The notes under the pieces are model-generated. The model was not told the origin of the DNA. It worked only from the letters and a program-made list of their open reading frames with translations, and did no database searches. From assembly GCF_017526105.1 (NCBI RefSeq), contig NZ_CP071839.1:2222501-2286500 (forward strand): DNA of 64,000 nt. Direction: 5' to 3'. How positions within the stretch are numbered: position 1 is the first letter of the stretch; the number at the start of each line of letters is the position of its first letter. Positions 36,601-44,104 of this stretch are shown here, piece by piece. The position numbers were made by a program, and so were the translations under genes. The stretch comes from Streptomyces cyanogenus (GTDB lineage Bacteria; Actinomycetota; Actinomycetes; Streptomycetales; Streptomycetaceae).

Positions 36601-36746
36601 CCCTGAGGTCCGTGTCCTTCTCCCGCTGCGGCCCCCTGGACCTGACCCCCCTGGCTCCCCTGGAGGACGTGGAGATCCAGCTCTACGACTGCGAGCACGT
36701 CCTCGGCGCCGAGCTGTTCCCGCGCGAGCGGCTGATCATCGACTGA
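33678..36746 (+). CDS. NACHT NTPase with N-terminal helical domain and LRR-like C-terminus (bacterial NLR-like)
   Basis: 1,022 residues. The N-terminal ~200 residues look like the NACHT N-terminal helical (NNH1-type) domain common in actinobacterial NACHT proteins. The NACHT ATPase at about 240-560 has Walker A GQAGSGKST (about 247-255), Walker B LVLVDGVDEV (about 327-336), the sensor segment YVVTTRPSAVPDGW and TNPLMCALLCALN. A helical spacer follows (about 560-750). From about 764 to the end lie leucine-rich-type repeats such as LHRLKRLNLIGD, LRGLPRLRDLSLNQC, LTSLSWLSV and LPALRSVSFSRC. Several bacterial NACHT proteins defend against phage; this architecture fits but gives no proof. ATG at 33678 with GGGGAGGA upstream. 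Single gene; no effector gene is adjacent. Confidence 0.85.
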   Translation: MHGLETLLLRLATTVASSAAKSLFAARPGAGLVPDRVRPLPGPAGPEKLARVLAERISSRYATLPEHERLAAMTAVQDTFAAAGPLDAGRLFAADLDPGRLAAELERPPAGLAERGRDLYGELLGLCCAHLVEQLTAEPSFPARAAVEQTRRSGTLLRQRTDSGEAGFLGFEQRYADFVAEAHSRLELYGVTLGDRRRAEWPLETAYLSLGVTGQDRYEPHAEGVGATPPAVRVEQALADCHRLVLRGQAGSGKSTLLQWLALNAARRSFGPELADWNRCVPFVLRLRAFNTPDGLPMPEEFLPAAGVPLRAPQGWTEDLLAAGRALVLVDGVDEVPQRLRGRTEHWLRSLITAFPKARYVVTTRPSAVPDGWLAAQGFGTHTLLPMDRDDIRTFVRHWHEAARRECPADGERDLLDRYEESLNEAVATRRDLGRLATNPLMCALLCALNRDRRMHLPRARKELYDAALDMLLVRRDTEREITSVEGLVLSRDEQTALLQRLAYWLIRNGQAEAARQDAVAMLDEWLAAMPQVRAQGDAEQVFTHLLNRSGLLREPMPGAVDFVHRTFQDYLGAKAAVEARDFGVLVRNAHDDQWDDVVRMAVGHARVEERGRLLRQLLRRADRTPRHRERLVLLAAASLEHAPELDPAVRAEVEERAGALMPPYTSKQAEALARAGELVLELLPGPEGLTEREAGAVIRTARLIGGDAALRVISRFRADRRPRVLSELAFAWESFDTREYFEAVLEEGGGEGHILNVRDAEALTLVPRLHRLKRLNLIGDHGLPSEALDNENLEFLGFARNAVVSDLSPLRGLPRLRDLSLNQCPAVTDLRPLSGLPLTRMHLSGFGNGFSLAPLADLPELRHVSVDFLPSERGLDELSFAPRLTGLSFFDQACFMRLTGLEALTSLSWLSVHDDRQWRDFLSAGTFSPLQSLQVLNVAEVDLGDLTPHRTLTSVYLGRVAQIDHIGALAHLPALRSVSFSRCGPLDLTPLAPLEDVEIQLYDCEHVLGAELFPRERLIID

Positions 36747-36755
36747 CCGGCCGGG

Positions 36756-37466
36756 TCACACACCCGCCGCCCCCAGCAGGCTCCCCGCCGCGTACGTCAC
36801 CCCCATCGCCAGCGCCCCGCCCGCCACGTTGCGCAGCACCGCCCGCTTCGGCTCCGCCGCGCCGAGGCGGGCGCTCGCCCAGCCGGTGAGGGCGAGGGTG
36901 GCCAGGACCGAGACGACGGTGACCATGAGGCGCCGGCCGGCCGGGGGCAGGACGATGGCCAGCAGCGGCAGCAGCGCGCCCGCGGTGAAGGACAGGAAGC
37001 TCGCCCAGGCCGCGGTCCAGGGGTTGGTCAGCTCGTCCGGGTCGATGCCCAGCTCCACGCGCGCGTGGGCCTTCAGGGCGTCCCGCGCGGTGAGCTGTTC
37101 GGCGGCCTCGCGGGCCACGTCGCGGGACAGGCCGCGCGCCTCCAGCATGCCGGTCAGCTCGCGCAGTTCGGCCTCCGGCTGCTCGCGCAGTTCCCGCTTC
37201 TCCAGGGCGAGCGCGGCCATCTCGGAGTCGCGCTGGGTGGAGACGGAGACGTACTCGCCGGCCGCCATGGACATCGAGCCGGCGAGCAGGCCGGCCAGTC
37301 CGGCGGTGAGCAGGGCGGCCCGGCTCCCGGTCGCGCCGGCCACGCCGACGACCAGTCCCGCGGTGGAGACGATGCCGTCGTTCGCGCCGAGCACGGCCGC
37401 GCGGAGCCAGTTCAGCCGGGAGCCGAGGGCGCCGCCGTGGGCCTCGTCGTGGGTGGGTTCCGTCAC
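36756..37466 (-). CDS. VIT1/CCC1-family iron/manganese transporter
   Basis: 236 residues with five transmembrane helices. The first carries the family signature LRAAVLGANDGIVSTAGLVVGVAG, then SMSMAAGEYVSVSTQRDSE, the cytoplasmic metal-binding helices with many Glu (about 80-140, EKRELREQPEAELREL), and three C-terminal helices. VIT1/CCC1 proteins move Fe2+ or Mn2+ across membranes, usually for export or storage. GTG at 37466 is the best family-like start, but no clear ribosome site precedes it; GTG/ATG further upstream would add 24 basic residues. It converges on the NACHT gene. Confidence 0.86.
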   Translation of the reverse strand: MTEPTHDEAHGGALGSRLNWLRAAVLGANDGIVSTAGLVVGVAGATGSRAALLTAGLAGLLAGSMSMAAGEYVSVSTQRDSEMAALALEKRELREQPEAELRELTGMLEARGLSRDVAREAAEQLTARDALKAHARVELGIDPDELTNPWTAAWASFLSFTAGALLPLLAIVLPPAGRRLMVTVVSVLATLALTGWASARLGAAEPKRAVLRNVAGGALAMGVTYAAGSLLGAAGV

Positions 37467-37919
37467 AGCAGGGAGGATCCCACCCCGGCGGTCACGGCCA
37501 CCGCATCGACGCCCCGCGCGGAACAGGGGGCTCCGCAAGGGCGGCCGGCGGACTGGTACCCGAACTGCCGTACGCCTGCTGTCCGGTCTGCGGGGGCGGC
37601 TCCGGCGGCGCGCTTCCTACTCCTCCCTCACCGCGCGTCCGGAGCGCGCCCACTCTCCCCCCGGATACGGGCCCTTGAGGAGCCCGACCGGCGGGAGACC
37701 GTGGGGGTGTGGCGGACGCCGAAGCCCGTGCGGGTGAGGCGAGGGCCGGGGGACCTGGTGGCGGCACCGGGGGGGTGACGCCGTACGGCCGGCCGGACTC
37801 GCCGCACCTCTCCCTCTCGCGCACGCGCGCGTGTGTGCGGTGGCCGAGCAGGAGGGCGAGGCCGGTGGGTGCCGCCGGGACCTGAGGGACCGCGCTGTCA
37901 GTCGTGGCCCGTATCCTCA
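37467..37919. other. Divergent intergenic region, no gene supported
   Basis: About 450 bases between the VIT1-like gene and the exonuclease gene. It contains GC-rich palindromic CGCACGCGCGCGTGTGTGCG near 37818-37837 and a TATCCT box at 37912-37917, only a few bases before the exonuclease start, which would suit a nearly leaderless transcript if it is a -10 element. No coding frame with a ribosome site and family likeness is present. Confidence 0.45.
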
Positions 37920-38909
37920 ATGACCATGCTCGAAGACCGTGCGACCGCAGTGTCCTCCCCCACCCAGTGGCCGGCCGCGTATCCGAAGGGATACGCGGTC
38001 GTTGACGTGGAGACCACCGGCCTGGCCCGGGACGACCGGATCATCTCCGCGGCCGTCTACCGGCTGGACGCGCAGGGTGAGGTCGAGGACCACTGGTACA
38101 CGCTGGTCAACCCGGAGCGGGATCCGGGACCGGTGTGGATACACGGTCTGACGAGCGATGTCCTCGAAGGCGCTCCGCTGTTCGGGGACATCGCCGAGGA
38201 GTTCGCCGCCCGCCTGGACGGCCGGGTGCTCGTCGCGCACAACGCTGTCTTCGACTGGCAGATGATCGCTCGGGAGTACGCGCGCGTGCGGGGCGAGGCG
38301 CCGGTGCGGCAACGGCTGTGCACCATCGCGCTGTCGAAGGAGCTGGGGCTGCCGCTGCCCAACCACAAGCTGGAGTCGCTGGCGGCGCACTTCGGGGTCG
38401 TACAGCAGCGGGCGCACCACGCGCTGGACGACGCGCGTGTGCTGGCGGAGGCGTTCCGGCCCAGCCTGCGGGCCGCGGCGGAGAGCGGTGTACGGCTGCC
38501 GCTGCTGGAGTGCCGGCCGCTGACGGAGTGGTCGGACCGGCCGGTGCCCCGGCAGTCGTCGGGTGGCTACGGCGCCTACCGGCCCGGCAGTTGGCGCCCC
38601 TCCCGCAAAAGGCCCGCATGCCCCTATCCCAACCCAGGTCGCTACGAGGACGGCAAACGCCTCAGGCAGGGCATGCGGGTGGCCTTCTCCGGCGACACCT
38701 CGACCGAGCGGGAGCTGCTGGAGGACCGCGCCACCGAGGCCGGGCTGCATGTCGCCACCAGCATCTCCCGGCTGACCAGCCTGCTGGTGACCAACGACCC
38801 CGATTCGGGCACGTCGAAGACGGTCAAGGCCCGGCAGTACGGCACGCCGATCGTGGACGAGGCGGCGTTCGGGCAACTGCTGAGGGATGTGGAGCCCGCC
38901 GACGAGTAG
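37920..38909 (+). CDS. DEDDh exonuclease (DnaQ-like) with BRCT domain
   Basis: 329 residues. The 3'-5' exonuclease domain (about 20-185) has DVETTG (motif I), VLVAHNAVFDWQM (motif II) and HHALDDARVLAEAF (motif III, DEDDh His), as in the DNA polymerase III proofreading subunit. A BRCT domain fills the C-terminus (about 245-325; MRVAFSGDTSTERELLEDRA, LTSLLVTND). The protein is not the polymerase-bound epsilon itself but an accessory nuclease common in Streptomyces, likely in DNA repair or RNA/DNA trimming. ATG at 37920; the ribosome site is weak. Confidence 0.9.
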   Translation: MTMLEDRATAVSSPTQWPAAYPKGYAVVDVETTGLARDDRIISAAVYRLDAQGEVEDHWYTLVNPERDPGPVWIHGLTSDVLEGAPLFGDIAEEFAARLDGRVLVAHNAVFDWQMIAREYARVRGEAPVRQRLCTIALSKELGLPLPNHKLESLAAHFGVVQQRAHHALDDARVLAEAFRPSLRAAAESGVRLPLLECRPLTEWSDRPVPRQSSGGYGAYRPGSWRPSRKRPACPYPNPGRYEDGKRLRQGMRVAFSGDTSTERELLEDRATEAGLHVATSISRLTSLLVTNDPDSGTSKTVKARQYGTPIVDEAAFGQLLRDVEPADE

Positions 38910-39007
38910 GCGCCCCACGGCCGGGTGACCGTACGAACGGGTGATTGCCGCACGACTCACCCCGCCCCGGCTCGCTCCGGGATCGGCGACGGCCCACCCT
39001 GTGGCGC

Positions 39008-39241
39008 ATGGCGAAATGCGAAGTTTGCGGCAATGACTACGGAATGGCCTTCGAGGTCCACGCACAGGGCGCCGTCCACGTCTTCGACTGCTTCTCCTGC
39101 GCGATCCACCGCATGGCCCCGGTCTGCGAGAACTGCAAGGTCTCGATCATCGGCCAGGGCGTGGAGGCCGACGGCATGTTCTACTGCGGCGCCCACTGCG
39201 CCCGGGCCCAGGGGAAGGCAGGGATCGTCGACCACGTCTGA
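39008..39241 (+). CDS. Small Cys-rich zinc-binding protein
   Basis: 77 residues with eight Cys arranged in four pairs: C4-x2-C7, C28-x2-C31, C40-x2-C43 and C60-x3-C64, plus H34 and H63. This spacing suits two zinc sites (LIM or treble-clef-like). Similar Streptomyces proteins are labelled prokaryotic metallothionein; that label should be taken loosely. ATG at 39008 with no strong ribosome site. The SURF1 gene follows after 49 bases with a hairpin between. Confidence 0.82.
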   Translation: MAKCEVCGNDYGMAFEVHAQGAVHVFDCFSCAIHRMAPVCENCKVSIIGQGVEADGMFYCGAHCARAQGKAGIVDHV

Positions 39242-39259
39242 CCCGGTACCCGCATGAAT

Positions 39260-39294
39260 GCACCCCACGGTCCGGAGGTACCGTCGTGGGGTGC
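39260..39294 (+). promoter_or_regulatory. Hairpin enclosing the SURF1 ribosome site and start codon
   Basis: GCACCCCACG (39260-39269) pairs perfectly with CGTGGGGTGC (39285-39294). The 15-base loop presents GGAGGT (39274-39279), and the GTG start (39291) lies in the 3' arm. It could act as a translational control element or as the terminator of the preceding gene. Confidence 0.55.
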
Positions 39295-40088
39295 ACCGTT
39301 ACCGATTCCTGTTGTCCCGCCAGTGGGTGATCCTCACCCTCGTCGCGATCGCACTGATCCCGACGATGATACGGCTGGGCTTCTGGCAGCAGCACCGGTA
39401 CGAGGAGCGCACCGCCCGCAACGACCTGGTCTCCGCCGCGCTGCACGCCGAGCCGGTCCCGGTCGAGCGGCTGACCTCCCCCGGGCACACCGTGACCCGC
39501 ACCGAGAAGTACCGCACGGTCACCGCGACCGGCACCTTCGACACCGCGAAGGAGGTCGTGGTCCGGCGCCGGACGAACTCCGACGGCGAGGTCGGCTTCC
39601 ACGTCCTCACCCCCTTCGTCCTCGACGACGGCAAGGTACTGCTCGTCAACCGCGGGTGGATCCCGGCGAACGGCGTGCAGACCGCCTTCCCGAAGGTCCC
39701 CGCCCCGCCGGCCGGCCGGACCACCGTCACCGGGCGGCTGATGGCCGACGAGACCACCGCGGCGAGCGGCATCAAGAACGTCGAGGGCCTGCCCGACCGG
39801 CAGATCATGCTGATCAACAGCGCCGAGGAGGCGCGGCGGCTCGGCGCGCGGGTGCTCGGCGGCTACATCCAGCAGACGGCGCCCCGGGCCAAGGACGGCT
39901 CCCCGGAGCAGATCTCGGACCCGGGCAGCGAGGACGCCCCGCTGAACTACGCGTACATGATCCAGTGGTGGCTGTTCGCGGCGGCCGTCCCGGTCGGCTG
40001 GTGGTTCCTGGTGCGGCGGGAGATCCGCGACCGGGAGGAGGCCGCGGCCGAGCCGCAGCCGGAGGAGAGCGCACCGGCCGCGGTCTGA
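39291..40088 (+). CDS. SURF1-family cytochrome oxidase assembly protein
   Basis: 265 residues with the SURF1 layout: one N-terminal helix (about 8-27, WVILTLVAIALIPTMIRLGFWQ), an extracytoplasmic domain with VLLVNRGWIP and PDRQIMLINSAEEA, and a second helix (about 225-245, MIQWWLFAAAVPVGWWFLV). SURF1 aids heme a insertion into cytochrome aa3 oxidase. GTG at 39291 gives VHRYRFLLSRQW, close to the usual YRFLLSRQW opening; ATG at 39258 has no ribosome site. The C-terminal tail is Glu/Pro/Ala-rich. Confidence 0.9.
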   Translation: MHRYRFLLSRQWVILTLVAIALIPTMIRLGFWQQHRYEERTARNDLVSAALHAEPVPVERLTSPGHTVTRTEKYRTVTATGTFDTAKEVVVRRRTNSDGEVGFHVLTPFVLDDGKVLLVNRGWIPANGVQTAFPKVPAPPAGRTTVTGRLMADETTAASGIKNVEGLPDRQIMLINSAEEARRLGARVLGGYIQQTAPRAKDGSPEQISDPGSEDAPLNYAYMIQWWLFAAAVPVGWWFLVRREIRDREEAAAEPQPEESAPAAV

Positions 40089-40171
40089 GCGCGCCCGTTT
40101 CCCGTGCGCCGGCGTCACTCCCCCGGCGCCCCACCTGATTGGCCCCCTGGTCCGCCGGGAAACCGCATCCC

Positions 40172-41956
40172 GTGAACGCGCGTATCGAGGACTACGCCCT
40201 CATCGGGGACAAGCAGTCCGCGGCCCTGGTCGGTAAGGACGGCTCGATCGACTGGCTGTGCCTGCCGCGCTTCGACTCCGGTGCCTGCTTCGCCCGGCTG
40301 CTGGGCGACGAGGACCACGGCCACTGGCGGATCGCGCCCGCGGGTGCGGACGTCTGCACCCGCCGCGCCTACCGGCCGGAGACCCTCGTCCTCGACACCG
40401 AGTGGGAGACGGAGGACGGCACGGTACGCGTCACCGACCTGATGCCGCAGCGCGAGCGCGCCCCCGACGTCGTACGGATCGTGGAGGGCGTCAGCGGCCG
40501 GGTCACCGTCCGCAGCACGCTGCGCCTCCGCTTCGACTACGGCTCCATCACGCCGTGGGTGCGCCGCGCCGACGGCCACCGGGTGGCCATCGCCGGACCG
40601 GACTCCGCGTGGCTGCGCTCCGAACCGCCCGTGCGCACCTGGGGCGAGGACTTCGGCACCCACGCGGAGTTCACCGTCGCCGAGGGCGAGCGGGTCGCGT
40701 TCGTGCTCACCTGGCACCCCTCGCACGAGAAGCGCCCGCCGCTCATCGACCCGTACGAGGCGCTGGAGAGCAGCGTCACCGACTGGCGGCGCTGGGCCCG
40801 CCAGTGCACGTACGAGGGACCGCACCGGGACGCCGTGGTCCGCTCCCTGATCACCCTCAAGGCGCTCACCTACGCCCCGACCGGCGGGATCGTCGCCGCG
40901 GCGACCACCTCGCTGCCCGAGCAGCCGGGTGGCGTGCGCAACTGGGACTACCGGTACTGCTGGCTGCGCGACTCCACCCTCACCCTGAGCGCGCTGCTCT
41001 CCATGGGCTTCCGCGAGGAGGCCGGGGCCTGGCGCGACTGGCTGCTGCGCGCGGTCGCCGGCGACCCGGCCGACCTGCAGATCATGTACGGCGTCGCGGG
41101 CGAGCGGCGGCTGGGGGAGACCGAACTGCCCTGGCTGCCCGGCTTCGTCGGCTCCTCCCCCGTACGCACCGGCAACGGTGCCGTCGACCAGCTCCAGCTC
41201 GACGTGTACGGCGAGGTGATGGACACCCTGTCGCTGGCCCGCGCCGCGGGCCTGCCCACCAAACCGCACATGTGGGCCCTGCAGCGCTCGCTGATGACGT
41301 TCCTGGAGACGGCGTGGCGGCAGCCGGACGAGGGCCTGTGGGAGGTGCGCGGCGGCCGGCGGCAGTTCGTGCACTCCAAGGTGATGGTGTGGGTGGCCGC
41401 CGACCGGGCCGTGCGGACCCTGGAGCGGCACCGGGAGCTGCACGGCGACCTGGAGGGCTGGCGCAGACTGCGGGACGAGGTGCACCGCGAGGTGTGCGAG
41501 AAGGGCTTCGACCCGGACCGGAACACCTTCACCCAGTACTACGGCTCACGGGAACTCGACGCCGCGCTGCTGCTCATCCCGCGCGTCGGGTTCCTGCCGC
41601 CGGACGACCCGCGGGTGGTCGGCACGGTCGACGCGATCCGCGGCGACCTCGACCACGGCGGTTTCCTGCGCCGCTACGACACCGAGGACTCGGTGGTGGA
41701 CGGGCTGCCGAGCGGCGAGGGCGCCTTCCTCGCCTGCTCGTTCTGGCTGGCCGACGCGCTGCATCTGACGGGCCGGACGAAGGAGGCGCGCGAACTGTTC
41801 GACCGGCTGGTGGGCCTGTGCAACGACGTGGGGCTGATGGCCGAGGAGTACGACCCCGTGCACGGCTGTCAGCTGGGCAACTTCCCGCAGGCGTTCAGCC
41901 ACATCGGCCTGGTGAACACCGCCCTCACGTTGTACGGGGACGACGAGGCAGGATAG
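40172..41956 (+). CDS. Glycoside hydrolase family 15 protein (glucoamylase/trehalase-like)
   Basis: 594 residues: an N-terminal beta-sandwich (about 1-250, IEDYALIGDKQSAALVGKDGSIDWLCLPRFDS) and an alpha/alpha-barrel catalytic domain (about 265-590). Typical GH15 blocks are WDYRYCWLRDSTLTL, ETELPWLPGF (likely first catalytic Glu) and SGEGAFLACSFWLADAL (second catalytic Glu). In actinobacteria such proteins include cytosolic trehalases and glucan-acting enzymes; which applies is not decidable here. No signal peptide. GTG at 40172 gives the conserved start; TTG at 40139 is possible. The SDR gene starts 4 bases later. Confidence 0.88.
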   Translation: MNARIEDYALIGDKQSAALVGKDGSIDWLCLPRFDSGACFARLLGDEDHGHWRIAPAGADVCTRRAYRPETLVLDTEWETEDGTVRVTDLMPQRERAPDVVRIVEGVSGRVTVRSTLRLRFDYGSITPWVRRADGHRVAIAGPDSAWLRSEPPVRTWGEDFGTHAEFTVAEGERVAFVLTWHPSHEKRPPLIDPYEALESSVTDWRRWARQCTYEGPHRDAVVRSLITLKALTYAPTGGIVAAATTSLPEQPGGVRNWDYRYCWLRDSTLTLSALLSMGFREEAGAWRDWLLRAVAGDPADLQIMYGVAGERRLGETELPWLPGFVGSSPVRTGNGAVDQLQLDVYGEVMDTLSLARAAGLPTKPHMWALQRSLMTFLETAWRQPDEGLWEVRGGRRQFVHSKVMVWVAADRAVRTLERHRELHGDLEGWRRLRDEVHREVCEKGFDPDRNTFTQYYGSRELDAALLLIPRVGFLPPDDPRVVGTVDAIRGDLDHGGFLRRYDTEDSVVDGLPSGEGAFLACSFWLADALHLTGRTKEARELFDRLVGLCNDVGLMAEEYDPVHGCQLGNFPQAFSHIGLVNTALTLYGDDEAG

Positions 41957-41960
41957 GCCC

Positions 41961-42716
41961 ATGGATCTTGGACTGAAGGACCGGGTGTACGTCGTCACCG
42001 GAGCCACCCGCGGGCTGGGCAACGCCACCGCGCGGCAACTCCTCGCCGAGGGGGCGAAGGTGGTCATCACCGGGCGGGAGGAGCAGCAGGTCGCCGACGC
42101 CGCCGCGGAACTGGGCCCGGGTGCGGTGGGCGTGGCCGTGGACAACGCCGACGCGGGGGCCCCCGAGCGGCTGATCGCGGCCGCGCGTGAGCACTTCGGC
42201 GGCTTCCACGGGATGCTGGTGAGCGTGGGCGGTCCGCCGCCGGGGTTCGTCGCCGACAACACCGACGAGCAGTGGCGCGCCGCGTTCGAGTCGGTGTTCC
42301 TCGGCGCGGTACGGCTCGCCCGCGCGGCGGCGGCCGAGCTGGAGGAGGGCGGCGCCATCGGGTTCGTGCTGTCCGGGTCGGTGCACGAGCCGATCCCCGG
42401 GCTGACCATCTCCAACGGGCTGCGGCCCGGACTCGCCGGGTTCGCCAAGTCGCTCGCCGACGAGCTGGGGCCGCGCGGGATTCGCGTGTTGGGGCTGCTG
42501 CCCGGGCGGATCGACACGGACCGCATGCGCGACCTGGACGGACGGTCCGCGGACCCAGAGGCCACCCGGGCCGCGAACGAGTCCCGGATCCCGCTGCGGA
42601 GGTACGGGGCGCCCGAGGAGTTCGGACGGGTGGCGGCGTTCCTGCTGTCTCCGGCGGCCTCCTACGTGACGGGAGTCATGGTGCCGGTGGACGGGGGGAC
42701 GCGGCACGGGTTCTGA
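41961..42716 (+). CDS. Atypical SDR-family oxidoreductase lacking the YxxxK dyad
   Basis: 251 residues with a Rossmann fold: cofactor motif TGATRGLG, and VVITGREEQQV as the second strand. The NNAG motif is altered to SVGGPPPG, and the catalytic YxxxK position reads TISNGLRPGLAGFAK: no Tyr, and Arg in place of Lys. The catalytic Ser region is VLSGSVHEPI. C-terminal cofactor and dimer motifs remain (LPGRIDTDRM, YVTGVMVPVDGGTRHG). It may be a non-classical SDR with another catalytic chemistry or a binding protein. ATG at 41961, 4 bases after the GH15 stop, so probably cotranscribed. Confidence 0.85.
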   Translation: MDLGLKDRVYVVTGATRGLGNATARQLLAEGAKVVITGREEQQVADAAAELGPGAVGVAVDNADAGAPERLIAAAREHFGGFHGMLVSVGGPPPGFVADNTDEQWRAAFESVFLGAVRLARAAAAELEEGGAIGFVLSGSVHEPIPGLTISNGLRPGLAGFAKSLADELGPRGIRVLGLLPGRIDTDRMRDLDGRSADPEATRAANESRIPLRRYGAPEEFGRVAAFLLSPAASYVTGVMVPVDGGTRHGF

Positions 42717-42863
42717 CGGCCGCCTCCCGTGCGGCTGTGCGCTCGCCGTCCGGCCCTTCGACGCGGTAACGGATGACGGCGGCTCCCGTGTGCGGCCGTG
42801 CGCTCGCCGTCCGGCCTTTCGGCGCGGTAGCGGATGACGGCGCCTCCCGTGCGCGGCCGTGCG
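42715..42863. repeat. Tandem repeat, about 2.5 copies of a 60-61-base unit
   Basis: Units begin GACGGC and contain CTCCCGTG, CGGC(T/C)GTGCGCTCGCCGTCC and CGCGGTA(A/G)CGGAT. Copy 1 spans 42715-42774, copy 2 42775-42835, and a partial third 42836-42863. It lies immediately after the SDR stop codon. Confidence 0.8.
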
Positions 42864-43183
42864 GGGGCCGGCCGCGCACTTCCCCGCACCCTGGATGCCC
42901 CACCCCTCGCCCGAGCCGTCGGCTCACCCCTCCCACCGCCCCGGACGAGACCGCGATCCCGGAGGCAGCCCTCGCCGCCCCGGGGCCGTGCACGGCGAGG
43001 AGCGCCCCCGGGCGCGAGCGTGCCGCCGTGCCGTCAGGTCCGAGGGGAACCGGCGGACCGGCGCGGCTCACCGGTCGTGCGTGCGGCTCGGAAAGTCCGC
43101 GCATGCGGCCCGGGACGTCCCTGCGGCCCGTCAGAAGGGCGTGCCGGACGGGTCGGCGTCCTGGTCACAGCAGTGGCGGACGG
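42864..43183. other. Intergenic region after the tandem repeat, no gene supported
   Basis: About 320 bases between the repeat and the enoyl-CoA hydratase stop. Overlapping open frames on both strands translate into Pro/Arg/Ala-rich noise without ribosome sites. No RNA gene is visible. Confidence 0.5.
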
Positions 43184-43987
43184 TCATTCGCCGAGGCCCG
43201 CCAGGTCCCGCAGTCGCCGTGCCTGCGCGGCGCGCTCGGCAGCGCGCTGCTCGTCGTACGTGCGGTCCACGGCACCACGGAGCAGCGCCTTGGTCTCCAC
43301 CACCGCGTCCCGCGGCGCGGCCAGCAACGCCGCCGCCAGGTCCCGTACCGCCCCGTCCAGCTCGGCCGCGGGCACCGCGAGGTTGGCCAGCCCGCTCGAG
43401 ACCGCCTCCTCGGCCCCGACGAACCGCCCGGTCGCGCAGATCTCGAGCGCGCGGGCGTATCCGACGAGCCCGACCAGCGGGTGCGTGCCGGTCAGGTCGG
43501 GTACGAGGCCGAGGCTGGTCTCGCGCATCGCGAACTGCACGTCGTCGGCGACGACCCGCAGGTCGCAGCCGAGCGCGAGCTGGAAGCCGGCCCCGATGGC
43601 ATGTCCCTGGACAGCGGCGATGGACACGACGTCGGTCCGCCGCCACCAGGTGAACGCCTCCTGGTATTCGGCGATGGTCGCGTCGAGCCCGGCGTCGTCA
43701 CGGCGCGCGAGCTCGATGAAGGACGGCTCGCCCGGGATCCCCTCCGGAGTGAACATCTGACGGTCCAGCCCGGCGGAGAAGGACTTGCCCTCGCCACGCA
43801 GCACGACGACGCGGACGGAGCCCGGCAGCAGCCGTCCGGCCTCGGCGAGCGCCCGCCACAGGGCGGGGCTCTGCGCATTGCGCTTGGCCGGGTTGGTCAG
43901 CGTCACCGTGGCGAGCGTGTCGTCTACGGTGAGCCGTACGCCGTCCTTGTCGAGTACGGGAGCGAGGTCCTGCTCGGGCGAAGCCAT
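43184..43987 (-). CDS. Enoyl-CoA hydratase/isomerase family protein
   Basis: 267 residues, crotonase fold. The oxyanion-hole segments are GKSFSAGLDRQMF (about 67-79) and GHAIGAGFQLALGCDLRVVAD (about 125-145; first part of the motif GAGFQLALGCD). The catalytic Glu position is in FAMRETSLGLVPDLTGT, where one of the two usual Glu is present and Asp replaces the other. It probably hydrates or isomerises acyl-CoA; substrate unknown. ATG at 43987 with GGAGG-like GGAGGC upstream. Downstream of gbn on the same strand, separated by a hairpin. Confidence 0.9.
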   Translation of the reverse strand: MASPEQDLAPVLDKDGVRLTVDDTLATVTLTNPAKRNAQSPALWRALAEAGRLLPGSVRVVVLRGEGKSFSAGLDRQMFTPEGIPGEPSFIELARRDDAGLDATIAEYQEAFTWWRRTDVVSIAAVQGHAIGAGFQLALGCDLRVVADDVQFAMRETSLGLVPDLTGTHPLVGLVGYARALEICATGRFVGAEEAVSSGLANLAVPAAELDGAVRDLAAALLAAPRDAVVETKALLRGAVDRTYDEQRAAERAAQARRLRDLAGLGE

Positions 43988-44042
43988 GGGGCGCCTCCGA
44001 TGGGTGCGGTCAGCAGAGCAAAGCTAAGTGACTGCACAGTAA

Positions 44043-44074
44043 CCACCCGGCCGGTCGGTCTCCCGACCGGGTGG
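44043..44074 (-). terminator. Hairpin terminator after gbn
   Basis: CCACCC...GGTCGG pairs with CCGACC GGGTGG (12 bp with a 4-base bulge, tight loop). It lies 31 bases downstream of the gbn stop codon. Confidence 0.55.
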
Positions 44075-44104
44075 CCACCATCGAAGCCGATGGGCCGCCC
44101 GGAG

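Noticed and set aside
42715..42863. Possible CRISPR array
   Set aside because: The units are contiguous with no unique spacers and no cas genes are nearby, so it is a simple tandem repeat.
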